This document shows, one piece after another, positions 29,093 to 37,626 of a stretch of DNA of 61,544 nucleotides; the stretch's first letter is position 1; every line of letters begins with the position of its first letter. The translations under genes were made by a program, and so were the position numbers. The notes under the pieces are model-generated. The model was not told where the DNA came from and searched no databases. It was given only the letters and a program-made list of their open reading frames with translations. The stretch is taken from positions 1-61,544 of the forward strand of contig DATBWU010000120.1 of NCBI GenBank assembly GCA_036514635.1, written 5' to 3'. Origin of the DNA: DASSFZ01 sp036514635 (lineage in GTDB: Bacteria > Chloroflexota > Anaerolineae > Fen-1058).

Positions 29093-31069
29093 ATGCAGCA
29101 CCCATCGACGCCGAAGCCAGCCAAGCCGCTCATCAGCCCGTTGGGCTGGATCGGCATCGTCCTGTTCCTTGTCGCCGCCTTCATTCTGCTCCAGTTGTCG
29201 AACAGTTTTCAGCTCAAAGCGCCGATACCCGGCACGCGCATCCCGTTGGGCGCGGGCCTGAACGCCGTCGCGCAGGTCGGGATGATCATCGCGCTGCTGT
29301 TCGGGTGGCGCTTCGCGCGCGCCAGGAACTTCCGCAGGCATCGTCGCACCCAGACGACCGTGGTCTTGATCAACTGGCTGGCGATTCTGTTTATCATGGG
29401 CGTGACGTTCTTCGGGCCGGAAGTGACGGGAAATCCCAAGAGCACATCCGATCCGATCGTGTTGGCGGAGATCGCCCACGGGATCGTCGGGGGGCTGACG
29501 GCGCTATCCGGCGGCTATCTCGTGTTTCGCATGGTGTTCGAGCGCGCGCTGCCGGCCTGGATCAAGGTCAAGAACTTCAAGCGCATGATGCAGATCACGA
29601 TCGTCGTGTGGCTGCTGGTGGCGCTCGGCGGATTGGGTATCTTCGCGATGAAGTATCTCTTGCCGTCGAGTGCGGCAACGGTGGCCCAGGTTCCGACGCC
29701 GGCGATCGCGCCTCCAGCGCCTACGGCGACGCCGACCACCGAGCCTACGTCGATCCCGCCGTCGCCGACGCCAGCCGAGGTGACCGGCATTGCCGCTGTC
29801 GTCGATGCGAACGCCTTCAGCGATCGTCTGAATATCGAGCTATTCAACGTGCCGCCCGTGCCATTCGACGCACCGTACTCGGGCTGGCTGGTGGGCAACG
29901 ATGGCGAGTTTCGCCTGAATGTGGGCACGCTTCAGGTCGGGCCGGATGGTCGCGTAAAGGAGAGCTTCACGTCGCCGCTCGGCGAGAACCTGCTGGCGAA
30001 CTACGACGAGTTTATCGTCGCGCACGATGCGGGGGACGAACTGACGCCCACCTCGCACATTCCATTCTCGGCAGTGGTGCCCAAGGGCGCGCGCCCGGCG
30101 TTGCGCGCGCTCCTGGTGAGTGTGTCGGATACGCCGGAGAACGCCGGCTACCTGGTGGGCCTGCGCCAACAAGCGGAGTTGGTGAGCGAACACGTTTCGT
30201 TGACCGACCTGGCCCTGGGCACGCAAGATATTGAAGGCATCCACCGTCACGCCGAGCATTTGATCAACATCCTAGAGGGGTTGCATGGACGGCACTTCGG
30301 CGACGTGGACGGCGACGGGCGTGTGCTGAACCCTGGCGATGGATATGGCTTATTGTCCACCGCTTCCGGGCCGGGCTACGTCGAGTCGGTGGTGCAACAC
30401 GCGCAGACGGCGCTGGAAGCGCCCGACGCAACCGAGCAGGTCAAGTTACACGCGCAGCACGTCTTGATCGGCGCAAAAAATGCCGGGCCGTGGGCCGATC
30501 AACTGGACGAGAAAGCGCTGGAACTTGCGAGCGTGCAGGATATAGCCACGGCGCAGGCATTGCTTGCGGAGATGCGCGATCTGGCCGACAAGCTGCTGAA
30601 CGGCGTCGATGCCAACGGCAACGGCACGATCGAGCCGATCGAAGGCGAGGGCACGGTGTATCTGGCCTACGTGCATGCCCAGTTCGCGGCCAGCCCGGCG
30701 TACGATGTGCCGTTCCAGGAAGGCGGCGCGCCGGTCGTCGTGGCGCAGGCGACGCCCACGCCCACGCCGCTGCCGCCGGCGGCGACGCCCACCTCCGCGC
30801 CACAGGTCGTGCAAGTGTTGATGCAGGACTTCACCTTCAGCCCGGCGACGATCACAATCAAGGCCGGGACGACAGTCGAGTTCATCAATCTCGACAACGC
30901 GCCGCACACGGCGACGCTCGACGACAACAGCCTGGACACGGGCACGCTGAACCTGAACGATCGGGTCACGCTAAAGTTCGATACGCCGGGCGAGTTCTCG
31001 TACTTTTGCTTGTTCCACGGCGGGCCGGGCGGCGTCGGCATGGCGGCGAAGATCATCGTCGAGCCGTAA
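29093..31069 (+). CDS. Membrane-anchored cupredoxin fusion (DUF420-like + EF-hand + blue copper domain)
   Basis: A 658-aa multidomain protein. Five membrane helices (about residues 17-37, 56-74, 88-106, 122-147, 167-188) resemble DUF420-type cytochrome oxidase-associated membrane proteins. A Pro/Thr linker (198-228) leads to an extracytoplasmic region (230-545) with a His-rich helical stretch (HRHAEHL...HGRHFGD), a DVDGDG loop (404-409) and a perfect EF-hand loop D506-A-N-G-N-G-x-I-E514 ending E517. A second linker ATPTPTPLPPAATPTSAP precedes a C-terminal cupredoxin (573-658) with type-1 copper ligands H605, C639, H642 and M650. It probably carries electrons on the outer face, perhaps to the caa3 oxidase encoded 0.8 kb downstream. 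GGGAGGAG supports the ATG at 29093. The assignment of the first domain is tentative. Confidence 0.82.
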   Translation: MQHPSTPKPAKPLISPLGWIGIVLFLVAAFILLQLSNSFQLKAPIPGTRIPLGAGLNAVAQVGMIIALLFGWRFARARNFRRHRRTQTTVVLINWLAILFIMGVTFFGPEVTGNPKSTSDPIVLAEIAHGIVGGLTALSGGYLVFRMVFERALPAWIKVKNFKRMMQITIVVWLLVALGGLGIFAMKYLLPSSAATVAQVPTPAIAPPAPTATPTTEPTSIPPSPTPAEVTGIAAVVDANAFSDRLNIELFNVPPVPFDAPYSGWLVGNDGEFRLNVGTLQVGPDGRVKESFTSPLGENLLANYDEFIVAHDAGDELTPTSHIPFSAVVPKGARPALRALLVSVSDTPENAGYLVGLRQQAELVSEHVSLTDLALGTQDIEGIHRHAEHLINILEGLHGRHFGDVDGDGRVLNPGDGYGLLSTASGPGYVESVVQHAQTALEAPDATEQVKLHAQHVLIGAKNAGPWADQLDEKALELASVQDIATAQALLAEMRDLADKLLNGVDANGNGTIEPIEGEGTVYLAYVHAQFAASPAYDVPFQEGGAPVVVAQATPTPTPLPPAATPTSAPQVVQVLMQDFTFSPATITIKAGTTVEFINLDNAPHTATLDDNSLDTGTLNLNDRVTLKFDTPGEFSYFCLFHGGPGGVGMAAKIIVEP

Positions 31070-31229
31070 GAGACCGTTTGGAAAATCGGGCTTGCACCGC
31101 AGAGACGCTGAGATCGCAGAGAAGTCTTTAGAAAACTCAGCGTTCTCCCCGCACTTGCCGCTACGCGGCAGCGTGGGGCAAGTGTGCGCCTCTGCGGTGA
31201 ATCTCAGCCGTTTTCAGACACTCTCTAAA
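31067..31229. repeat. Dispersed inverted-repeat element, copy E
   Basis: The outer arms TAAGAGACCGTTTGGAAAA (starting on the cupredoxin stop codon) and TTTTCAGACACTCTCTAA match the element termini seen in copies A-D. The interior is a different palindrome, ACCGCAGAGACGCTGAG...CTCTGCGGTGAATCTCAG, plus a GC-rich hairpin. It ends 12 bp before the cytochrome b5 ATG. Confidence 0.65.
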
Positions 31230-31240
31230 TCCACCTCATA

Positions 31241-31492
31241 ATGAGCGAACGTGTTTTCACCGAGGCCGAGCTTCGCCAGTACGATGGCACGCAGGGGAAG
31301 TCGGTTTACATCGCCTGCGACGGTGTCGTGTATGACGTGAGCGACGCGCCGCTGTGGCGAACCGGCATGCACCAGCACCTGCACTACAGCGGGCTAGACC
31401 TGACCCGCAGCCTGCGCAAAGCCCCGCACGATCATCAAGTCTTCGGACGCACGTACATCCGCAAAGTCGGAGTCCTCAAGCCGACCGATTAG
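31241..31492 (+). CDS. Cytochrome b5-like heme-binding protein
   Basis: An 83-aa single-domain protein of the cytochrome b5 heme/steroid-binding family: FTEAELRQYDGTQGKSVYIACDGVVYDVSDAPLWRTG matches the N-terminal strand-helix pattern. Candidate axial histidines are in HLHYSG (about residue 46) and APHDHQVF (about 66-68). There is no signal peptide or anchor, so it would be cytoplasmic and soluble. It lies between the cupredoxin fusion and the ctaC operon, suggesting a role in electron transfer. No Shine-Dalgarno is seen before the ATG because the repeat element runs almost to the start; initiation may depend on coupling or a leaderless transcript. Confidence 0.85.
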   Translation: MSERVFTEAELRQYDGTQGKSVYIACDGVVYDVSDAPLWRTGMHQHLHYSGLDLTRSLRKAPHDHQVFGRTYIRKVGVLKPTD

Positions 31493-31625
31493 AGGCTGTC
31501 TGAAAAGCCTGGGCGCACCGGCTTCAGCCGGTCAAAATGCCGACTAACCCCACTCCGCTTCGCTGCGGGGGCAAGTGAGTCGGCGATCCGGCTGCAATCC
31601 TCCTGCTTTTCAGACAGGCTCTTAG
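31489..31625. repeat. Dispersed inverted-repeat element, copy C
   Basis: A 137-bp element starting TTAGAGGCTGTCTGAAAAG (its TAG is the cytochrome b5 stop codon) and ending CTTTTCAGACAGGCTCTTAG. The interior holds an ACCGGC hairpin with TTCA loop and a GCCGACT...AGTCGGC stem with a GC-rich inner part. Copy D at 45995-46132 is identical over about 125 bp apart from changes at the ends. Confidence 0.9.
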
Positions 31626-31861
31626 AGCGGCCGGAACCTCCTACGGTGACGAACGACCAAGGACAGATGACGAAGGCATTGGTCGTTCGTCGTTTGTCCT
31701 TCGGCTGCCAGCAATCGTCTCGAGTCTTGTCATTTGAATTAGGCGTGGTATAATCTGCGCCAAGATTCACTTATGACTCTTGTGGTGTGGGGCGACATCT
31801 TCGCGAGAGTCTTTATTTTGCCTTGATCACGTAGTAACCAGCTCAAGGGTAGGGAGGATCG
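31626..31861. promoter_or_regulatory. ctaC upstream region: palindrome, promoter and leader
   Basis: A palindrome GACGAACGACCAAGGACAG...TTGGTCGTTCGTC (about 31648-31700) is followed by a strong promoter: TTGTCA (31727-31732), 16-bp spacer, TATAAT (31749-31754) with TGG just before the -10. The leader of about 100 nt ends with AGGGAGGA before the ctaC ATG at 31862. No other gene is seen. Confidence 0.7.
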
Positions 31862-32938
31862 ATGCACGGGTTCAACCGCAGGCGAACCTGGAGTGCAGTT
31901 GTTGTTTGTCTGTTCGTCGTTTCCCTTTTGGCTCTGGTTCTTCCTCGCAACGCTTTTGCCGAACCGAATGGCCCACCCTCTGCTTTGAATCCGGCGTCGT
32001 CCGCTTCGGCGGCAATAGCCGATCTTCACAACCTCGTCCTCGTCATAGCTGTTGCCGTCTTTGTGGTCGTCGAAGGGTTGATCCTGACCGCGGCCGTGCG
32101 CTTCCGCCGAAGGCCCAAGGATGACAGCGAGCCGGCGCAGGTTCACGGCAACACTCGCCTGGAGATCGCCTGGACGATCGCGCCGGCGCTGATCGTCGGT
32201 GCACTCTTCGTGCTGACATTGCGCGCGCAGCGCGAGATCGACGCGTCCGCATTCTCGGCCCAGCCCGGCGCACCGATCACAGTTGAGGTGGTCGGCCATC
32301 AGTGGTGGTGGGAGTTTCAGTATCCGGACCTGGGCGTCGCGACGGGCGGCCAGCGCATCGTCACGGCGGGCCAGTTGGTCATCCCGGTCGGGCGTGTGAT
32401 CAACCTCAAGATTACGTCGGCAGATGTGATCCACAGTTTCTGGGTTCCGGAGCTCGGCGGCAAGACCGATGCCATGAAAGGCATCGTCAACACGACATGG
32501 CTGCGGGCCGATCGGCCCGGTGACTTCTACGGCCAGTGCGCCGAACTGTGCGGCGTGTCGCACGCGAATATGCGTTTCGTCGTCACCGCCGTGTCGGAAG
32601 ACGAGTTCGCCGCGTGGGCGCGGGGCCAGGCGCAGGCCGCCGCCGAACCGACCGAGGCTGCGGCTCAGGCGGGCAGGCAGGTTTTCCTGACGGCAGGCTG
32701 CGCTGGCTGTCACACGATTAACGGCGTGCCCCAGGCGAACGGTCAGACGGGGCCGAATCTGACTCACGTCACGTCGCGGCCCTACATCGCCGGGGGCACC
32801 CTGGCCAACACGCCCTTCAACTTATCGCGCTGGCTGGCGGATCCGCCCACGCTCAAGCCCGGCTCGTTGATGCCCAATCTGAACTTGTCAACTGCGGACA
32901 TCGATTCGCTGGTGGCCTATTTGCAAACGCTAAAGTAA
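31862..32938 (+). CDS. ctaC: Cytochrome c oxidase subunit II with fused cytochrome c (caa3 type)
   Basis: A 358-aa subunit II. An N-terminal signal/first hydrophobic segment (11-33) is followed by two membrane helices (about 55-78, 103-122) and the periplasmic cupredoxin with the binuclear CuA site: H191, C226, E228, C230, H234 and M237 (CAELCGVSHANM). The aromatic patch HQWWWEF (146-152) is intact. A linker rich in Ala/Glu leads to a C-terminal cytochrome c domain with the heme motif C280-A-G-C283-H284 and a Met ligand candidate in GSLMPNL. This fused form defines caa3 oxidases, which take electrons from cytochrome c or a copper protein. First gene of the ctaC-ctaD-ctaAB operon. Confidence 0.97.
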   Translation: MHGFNRRRTWSAVVVCLFVVSLLALVLPRNAFAEPNGPPSALNPASSASAAIADLHNLVLVIAVAVFVVVEGLILTAAVRFRRRPKDDSEPAQVHGNTRLEIAWTIAPALIVGALFVLTLRAQREIDASAFSAQPGAPITVEVVGHQWWWEFQYPDLGVATGGQRIVTAGQLVIPVGRVINLKITSADVIHSFWVPELGGKTDAMKGIVNTTWLRADRPGDFYGQCAELCGVSHANMRFVVTAVSEDEFAAWARGQAQAAAEPTEAAAQAGRQVFLTAGCAGCHTINGVPQANGQTGPNLTHVTSRPYIAGGTLANTPFNLSRWLADPPTLKPGSLMPNLNLSTADIDSLVAYLQTLK

Positions 32939-32962
32939 GGGCCAAGTTTTGGAGGAAGATAC

Positions 32963-34597
32963 ATGGCTACCGTTCCTGGGACTCTCGCATCACCCGCGCC
33001 GCGCCGCTACACCGGCTTGATGGAGTGGCTGACGACGGTCGATCATAAAAAGATCGGTTTGCTGTACATCTGGACATCGTTCTTTTTCTTTCTTGTGGGT
33101 GGGGTGCTGGCACTGTTCATCCGGCTCGAGTTGGCACAGCCCGGCTTGCAAGTGATGAGCACGCAAGCGTACAACGAGTTCTTCACGATGCACGGGACGA
33201 CGATGATCTTTCTGTTTGTCGTCCCTATCTTCGCGGGTTTCGGCAACTATGTGATCCCGCTGATGGTCGGCGCGCGCGACATGGCGTTTCCACGCCTGAA
33301 TGCCTTTTCCTACTGGATGGCGTTGTCGGGCGGGATCGTGTTGTACAGCAGCTTCCTGTTCCCGCTGGGCGCGTCGGGCGCGGGCTGGACAGGCTACACC
33401 CCGTTGAGCACCAGCGTCTTCTCCAAGGGTGAAGGCACGACGGTGTGGATTCTGGGCCTGTTGCTGGTCGGCACCTCGTCGCTGGCCGGTGCGATTAACT
33501 TCATCGTCACCATCATGAACATGCGCGCGCCGGGAATGACTATGGCGCGCATCCCGCTGTTCGCGTGGGGGATCATGGCGACGTCGATCATGGTGCTGTT
33601 CTCCACCCCGGTGCTGACCGGCGCGCTGATCATGCTGCTGACCGATCGGTTGGGCCTGACCGCGATCTTCGCCGCTGCCTCCAACATCGATCCGCGCCTG
33701 TGGCAGCACATGTTCTGGTTCTACTCGCATCCGGCGGTGTATATCATGATCCTGCCGGCGATGGGGATTATCTCGGAAGTGCTGCCGGTGTTCAGCCGCA
33801 AGCCGATCTTCGGCTACATGGCGATCGCCTACTCGTCCGTCGCCATCGCCGTGATGGGCTTCCTGGTGTGGGCGCACCACATGTTCACCACCGGCATCGC
33901 ACCGCAGTTGAAAGCGTTCTTCATGATCGCGACGATGGCGATCGCCGTGCCGACCGGCGTGAAAATCTTCAACTGGATCGCCACGCTGTGGGGCGGCAGA
34001 CTCAACTTTAAGACGCCGCTGCTGTTCGCCTTCGGCTTCCTGACGATGTTCGTGATCGGCGGCATCAGCGGCATATTCCAGGCGATCGTCCCGATTGACA
34101 CGCAGGTGCACGACTCGTATTACGTCGTGGCGCACCTCCACTACGTGTTGTTCGGCGGGTCGGTGTTCGGCATTTTCGCCGGGCTGTATTACTGGATGCC
34201 CAAGATGACCGGCTGGATGCTGCACGAAGGCTGGGGCAAGCTGCACTTCTGGCTGATGCTGATCGGCTTCAACCTGACTTTCTTCCCGATGCACCTGTTA
34301 GGCTTGCTGGGCATGCCGCGCCGCATCGCCGATTACAATCCCAATTTCGGCTGGACACGCTACAACGACCTGGCGACGGTCGGCGCGTTTCTGATCGCCG
34401 CGTCGGTGCTCACGTTCTTGATCAACTTGTACGTGAGCAGTGAGCGCAAGGTGAAGGCCGGGAACGATCCGTGGCAGGGCAACACGCTGGAGTGGGCCAC
34501 GTCCTCGCCGCCGCCCGATTACAATTTTGAGGTCATTCCGGCCGTTCACAGCGAGCGTCCCGTGCGTGATATGAGGATGGCGGCCCGTGGTCAGTAA
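32963..34597 (+). CDS. ctaD: Cytochrome c oxidase subunit I, type A2
   Basis: A 544-aa heme-copper oxidase catalytic subunit with 12 or more helices. Heme a ligand His77 (TMHGTT), CuB ligands H256 (WFYSHPAVY, cross-linked Tyr260) and H305/H306 (AHHMF), and the heme ligands in VAHLHYV are present. The proton-channel Glu of A1 enzymes is replaced: the motif is YSHPAVY rather than HPEVY, the hallmark of A2-type oxidases such as the Thermus/Rhodothermus caa3 group. It reduces O2 to water and pumps protons across the inner membrane. GGAGG lies before the ATG; its 3' end overlaps the next gene by 11 bp. Confidence 0.97.
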   Translation: MATVPGTLASPAPRRYTGLMEWLTTVDHKKIGLLYIWTSFFFFLVGGVLALFIRLELAQPGLQVMSTQAYNEFFTMHGTTMIFLFVVPIFAGFGNYVIPLMVGARDMAFPRLNAFSYWMALSGGIVLYSSFLFPLGASGAGWTGYTPLSTSVFSKGEGTTVWILGLLLVGTSSLAGAINFIVTIMNMRAPGMTMARIPLFAWGIMATSIMVLFSTPVLTGALIMLLTDRLGLTAIFAAASNIDPRLWQHMFWFYSHPAVYIMILPAMGIISEVLPVFSRKPIFGYMAIAYSSVAIAVMGFLVWAHHMFTTGIAPQLKAFFMIATMAIAVPTGVKIFNWIATLWGGRLNFKTPLLFAFGFLTMFVIGGISGIFQAIVPIDTQVHDSYYVVAHLHYVLFGGSVFGIFAGLYYWMPKMTGWMLHEGWGKLHFWLMLIGFNLTFFPMHLLGLLGMPRRIADYNPNFGWTRYNDLATVGAFLIAASVLTFLINLYVSSERKVKAGNDPWQGNTLEWATSSPPPDYNFEVIPAVHSERPVRDMRMAARGQ

Positions 34598-36446
34598 CAC
34601 CCGCCGAGGTTTCCGCGCGCTGACCGTGGTGGCCTCCTGCGCCACGCTGGCGCTGATCGTGATCGGCGGCGTGGTGCGCGTCACCGGATCGGGGTTGGGT
34701 TGCCCCGACTGGCCGCTGTGTTACGGCCAGGTGCTGCCGCCGCCACAGATCGAATCCCTCATCGAGTTCGCACATCGCTTCACGGCGCTCCTGGTCGGCG
34801 TGATGATCGTGGCGATTGCCTTCATCGCGTTGAAGTCGCACCGCCAGGATCGCGCGGTGACGATCCCCGCGCTGGCGGGAGTGGCCGTCCTCGTCGTGCA
34901 GAGTTTGCTCGGCGCGATCACGGTATGGCTCGAGTTGCCGCCGGTCATCGTGGCCGTGCATCTGGGGACGGCACTGGCGATGTTCGCGTGTGTGCTGACC
35001 GTCACCGCGAATGTTCACCATACGCCAGGTACGCCCGCCCGCTTGAGCAGTCGCGTGTTCCCGCTCGCGCTGGGGTCGGCGATTGCCGTGTACGTGTTGA
35101 TCCTGCTTGGCGCGACGGTCACGGCGACAGGCGCGTCGCTGGCTTGCCCCGATTGGCCGTTGTGCCGGGGCCAGTTGGTCCCGCAGTTGGGCGATCTGTC
35201 GGTGACGGTGCACTTCACGCATCGCTTCGCCGCGCTGGCGACGGCTATCCTGGTCACGTTGCTGGTTTTCCAGGCGCGGCGCTCGCGCGCGGAGTCGCCT
35301 CGCGTGTGGCGCTGGGCGCTGGCGGTCTTCTGGCTGTTCGTTGCGCAGGTCGTCGTCGGCGGCATGAATGTGTTGCCGCGCCTGCCGACTGTGCTGCGCG
35401 CGCTGCACCTGGGCGTTGCCGCGTCGGTGTGGGGTGCGGCGGTGGTGCTGGTGGTGATGCTGATTCGCGACCGGCGCGCGCTGTCCGAAGCGTCCGCGCA
35501 GAAGCCGGGCCGCGAGTCGATGACTTCGACGCCCAATTTCGGCGCAGCGGCAATGGTTGCTGTCCCGGCACGTGGCGCGGCGGCATCCACAACGCTCAAG
35601 AAATACCTCTACCTGAGCAAGCCGTGGATCATCGTTCTGCTGCTGATCACGACCCTGACTGCCATGTTGATCGCGGGCAAGGGCAGCGCATCGCTTGCGC
35701 TGATCGGGGCCACACTGCTGGGCGGCGCGCTGGCGTCGGCGGGCGCGAATGCGATCAATTGCTACATCGATCGCGACATCGACGGGCTGATGAGCCGGAC
35801 GAAGAATCGGCCAATCCCGCGCGATCAACTCGATCCGCATCGGGCACTGGGGTTTGGACTGGCGGCGAGCGTTGCTTCGTTCGCGGTTCTGCTCGCATTC
35901 GTCAATTTACTGGCGGCTGTGTTGGCCGTTTTCGGTATCATTTACTACGTGTTCGTGTACACGCTGTGGCTGAAGCGCACGACGCCACACAACATCGTCA
36001 TCGGCGGCATCGCCGGCGCGGTTCCGCCGCTGGTCGGCTGGGCTGCCGTCACCGGACGCCTCGATCTGCTGGCGCTGTACCTGTTCCTGATCGTCTTCTA
36101 CTGGACGCCGCCGCACACCTGGGCGCTGGCGATCTTGGTACGCGGCGATTACGAGAAAGCCGGTGTGCCGATGCTGCCCGTGGTCGCCGGCGAGGCCGAG
36201 ACGCGAAGGCAGATCTGGCTGTACTCGCTGCAACTGGTGGCAGTGACGCTGCTCGTGTTTGCGTTCCGCCTGTTAGGCTGGGTCTACCTGGCGTTGGCAG
36301 TCGTGTTGAACGGACTGTTTCTGTGGTTGGCCTTTCGCCTGAAACGCGACAGGGATAAGCCTGCCGCGAAGCGGCTGTACAAATATTCGCAGCTGTACCT
36401 AGCGCTGCTGTTCGCGGCGATGGTCGTCGATGCCAGCCTGGTGTAA
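34587..36446 (+). CDS. ctaA-ctaB: Heme A synthase / protoheme IX farnesyltransferase fusion
   Basis: A 619-aa fusion of the two enzymes that make heme A from heme B. Residues 1-300 are CtaA/COX15: eight helices with the paired-Cys loop GLGCPDWPLCYGQ and the duplicated ACPDWPLCRGQ, plus His residues in FAHRFTALL and FTHRFAAL. Residues about 330-619 are CtaB/COX10: the UbiA-type motifs NCYIDRDIDGLMSRTKNRP and the second DYEKAGVPMLPV. The GTG at 34587 overlaps ctaD. The fused order (A then B) would channel heme O. Fusions of this type occur in some Chloroflexota to my knowledge; they are rare elsewhere. Confidence 0.95.
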   Translation: MVSNTRRGFRALTVVASCATLALIVIGGVVRVTGSGLGCPDWPLCYGQVLPPPQIESLIEFAHRFTALLVGVMIVAIAFIALKSHRQDRAVTIPALAGVAVLVVQSLLGAITVWLELPPVIVAVHLGTALAMFACVLTVTANVHHTPGTPARLSSRVFPLALGSAIAVYVLILLGATVTATGASLACPDWPLCRGQLVPQLGDLSVTVHFTHRFAALATAILVTLLVFQARRSRAESPRVWRWALAVFWLFVAQVVVGGMNVLPRLPTVLRALHLGVAASVWGAAVVLVVMLIRDRRALSEASAQKPGRESMTSTPNFGAAAMVAVPARGAAASTTLKKYLYLSKPWIIVLLLITTLTAMLIAGKGSASLALIGATLLGGALASAGANAINCYIDRDIDGLMSRTKNRPIPRDQLDPHRALGFGLAASVASFAVLLAFVNLLAAVLAVFGIIYYVFVYTLWLKRTTPHNIVIGGIAGAVPPLVGWAAVTGRLDLLALYLFLIVFYWTPPHTWALAILVRGDYEKAGVPMLPVVAGEAETRRQIWLYSLQLVAVTLLVFAFRLLGWVYLALAVVLNGLFLWLAFRLKRDRDKPAAKRLYKYSQLYLALLFAAMVVDASLV

Positions 36447-36483
36447 GGATGAAGGCTGAGGGCGGAGGGATGGCGGAGTGATT

Positions 36484-36930
36484 ATGCACAGGCTCGAACG
36501 ATTCTGGTCAAACCTGAGTTCGCAAACGGCGCTGGGCGCAGGTGTAACGCTGGGCCGTGTCGCTCAACAGGAAGGCGGCGACACGACGGTGCAGACACTG
36601 ATCACGATTCTCGTGCTCGTGACGATCTTCCTGCCGATCATCATGGGCGTGATCGGCGGGGCAACCATGCGCTTTCTGACATGGTTCACGCGGGACTCGC
36701 AGACGATCCAAGATGAAGTCGTCATGCCTGCGCCGACGTTGCCCGCCGGGATCCACATGCCAGAGCCGACCATCTGGCCGGCTGTCCTGGCGTTTGGCTT
36801 GATGGGGGTGATGTTCTCCATCGCGCTGCGGTCTTGGGTCCTGCTGGGCGCGGCGATGCTTCTGATCGTGCTGGGCCTCGCCGGCTGGGTGGTGTTGGAA
36901 GTCCAAGAATTCCGCGCGCGGAGACGCTGA
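36484..36930 (+). CDS. Three-helix membrane protein of the oxidase cluster
   Basis: A 148-aa protein with three predicted membrane helices (about 38-60, 97-115, 118-139). The segment PEPTIWPAVLAFGLMGVMFSIALRSWVLLGAAMLLIVLGLAGWVVLE resembles the P-x-x-W-P...G-W pattern of actinobacterial-type cytochrome c oxidase subunit IV, so an accessory oxidase subunit is possible. However, a COX4_pro-type subunit is encoded at 37627-37908. The ATG at 36484 with GGAG upstream is preferred over the GTG at 36478. It follows ctaA-ctaB by 37 bp in the same direction, so it is likely in that operon. The function is inferred from position and texture only. Confidence 0.7.
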   Translation: MHRLERFWSNLSSQTALGAGVTLGRVAQQEGGDTTVQTLITILVLVTIFLPIIMGVIGGATMRFLTWFTRDSQTIQDEVVMPAPTLPAGIHMPEPTIWPAVLAFGLMGVMFSIALRSWVLLGAAMLLIVLGLAGWVVLEVQEFRARRR

Positions 36931-36980
36931 ACACCACTGCGCGCACGCGCGGCGCAAGTGTTGGCGTCTGACGTTCCTTG

Positions 36981-37094
36981 TTAAGGACTTGTCCAAATAT
37001 AACTTCCGCCCTGAGACGAAGGACGATAGACCAATGCCTTCGTCTTTGGTCGTTCGTCATTGCGGTGGGAAGTTATTTCTGGATGCCTCCTAAG
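36981..37094. repeat. Composite inverted-repeat element F
   Basis: The outer arms TTAAGGACTTGTCCAAATAT-AACTTCC and GGAAGTTATTTCTGGATGCC-TCCTAAG are imperfect complements. The inner palindrome GACGAAGGACGATAGACCAA...TTGGTCGTTCGTC is related to those at 31648-31700 and 4315-4385. The right end overlaps the leader of the following gene. Confidence 0.6.
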
Positions 37095-37117
37095 CACCGT
37101 CGTTTGGGGGAGGAGTT

Positions 37118-37603
37118 GTGTCGAAGAACCTTCAGAGTCTTCTTTTGGCCGTTATAGTGGTCATCGGCTCCGGCGTGGCGACCTGGCTGTTCCTGCCGAT
37201 GACAGTTGAGCCAGTCGAGCAGACCCGGATTCCGGACTGGGTCTTTCAGGTCGTCATCGAATCGATCCGGATTGGCCCGATTGCGATCGGCCCGATCCAG
37301 GCCGGGCATCTGCTGCTGGTCATTGTGCTGATTGCCGCCGGTGCACCCTTCGCCGGGCTGGTTATGGGGCTGATCGTGCGCTGGCTCAGCCGCATTGTCC
37401 CGACCGATGCGCCCGTGACATCCGCACCGGCTGCGAAGTCGGCTGCCAGGCCTGCCGCTGTCGCGGCCTCGACCGAAGAGATCGCAGAAGCCGAAACGCC
37501 GTTGCGCCAACGGTTGGTGTGGTGGGGCGCAATCGTGGCGGCAATTGGCGCGATCGTGTTTCTCATCATTCAGGTGTTGCCGCCGGGATTCACGCTGTTC
37601 TGA
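37118..37603 (+). CDS. Hypothetical membrane protein
   Basis: A 161-aa protein with three predicted membrane helices (about 7-27, 60-88, 134-156) and a cytoplasmic-type linker rich in Ala, Pro and Ser (95-128) before the last helix. The first loop holds IPDWVFQVVIESIRIGPIAIGPIQAGH. The GTG at 37118 is preceded by GGGGGAGGAG. It is the last plus-strand gene of the oxidase cluster and converges with the subunit IV gene 23 bp away. I do not recognise the family; a role in oxidase assembly is a guess from position. Confidence 0.7.
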   Translation: MSKNLQSLLLAVIVVIGSGVATWLFLPMTVEPVEQTRIPDWVFQVVIESIRIGPIAIGPIQAGHLLLVIVLIAAGAPFAGLVMGLIVRWLSRIVPTDAPVTSAPAAKSAARPAAVAASTEEIAEAETPLRQRLVWWGAIVAAIGAIVFLIIQVLPPGFTLF

Positions 37604-37626
37604 TGGACAGGCACACCCGGGCCGGT

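Noticed and set aside
32990..34294. Open frame of 434 codons opposite ctaD
   Set aside because: Antisense shadow; very high His/Gln/Arg content produced by the reverse complement of membrane-protein codons.
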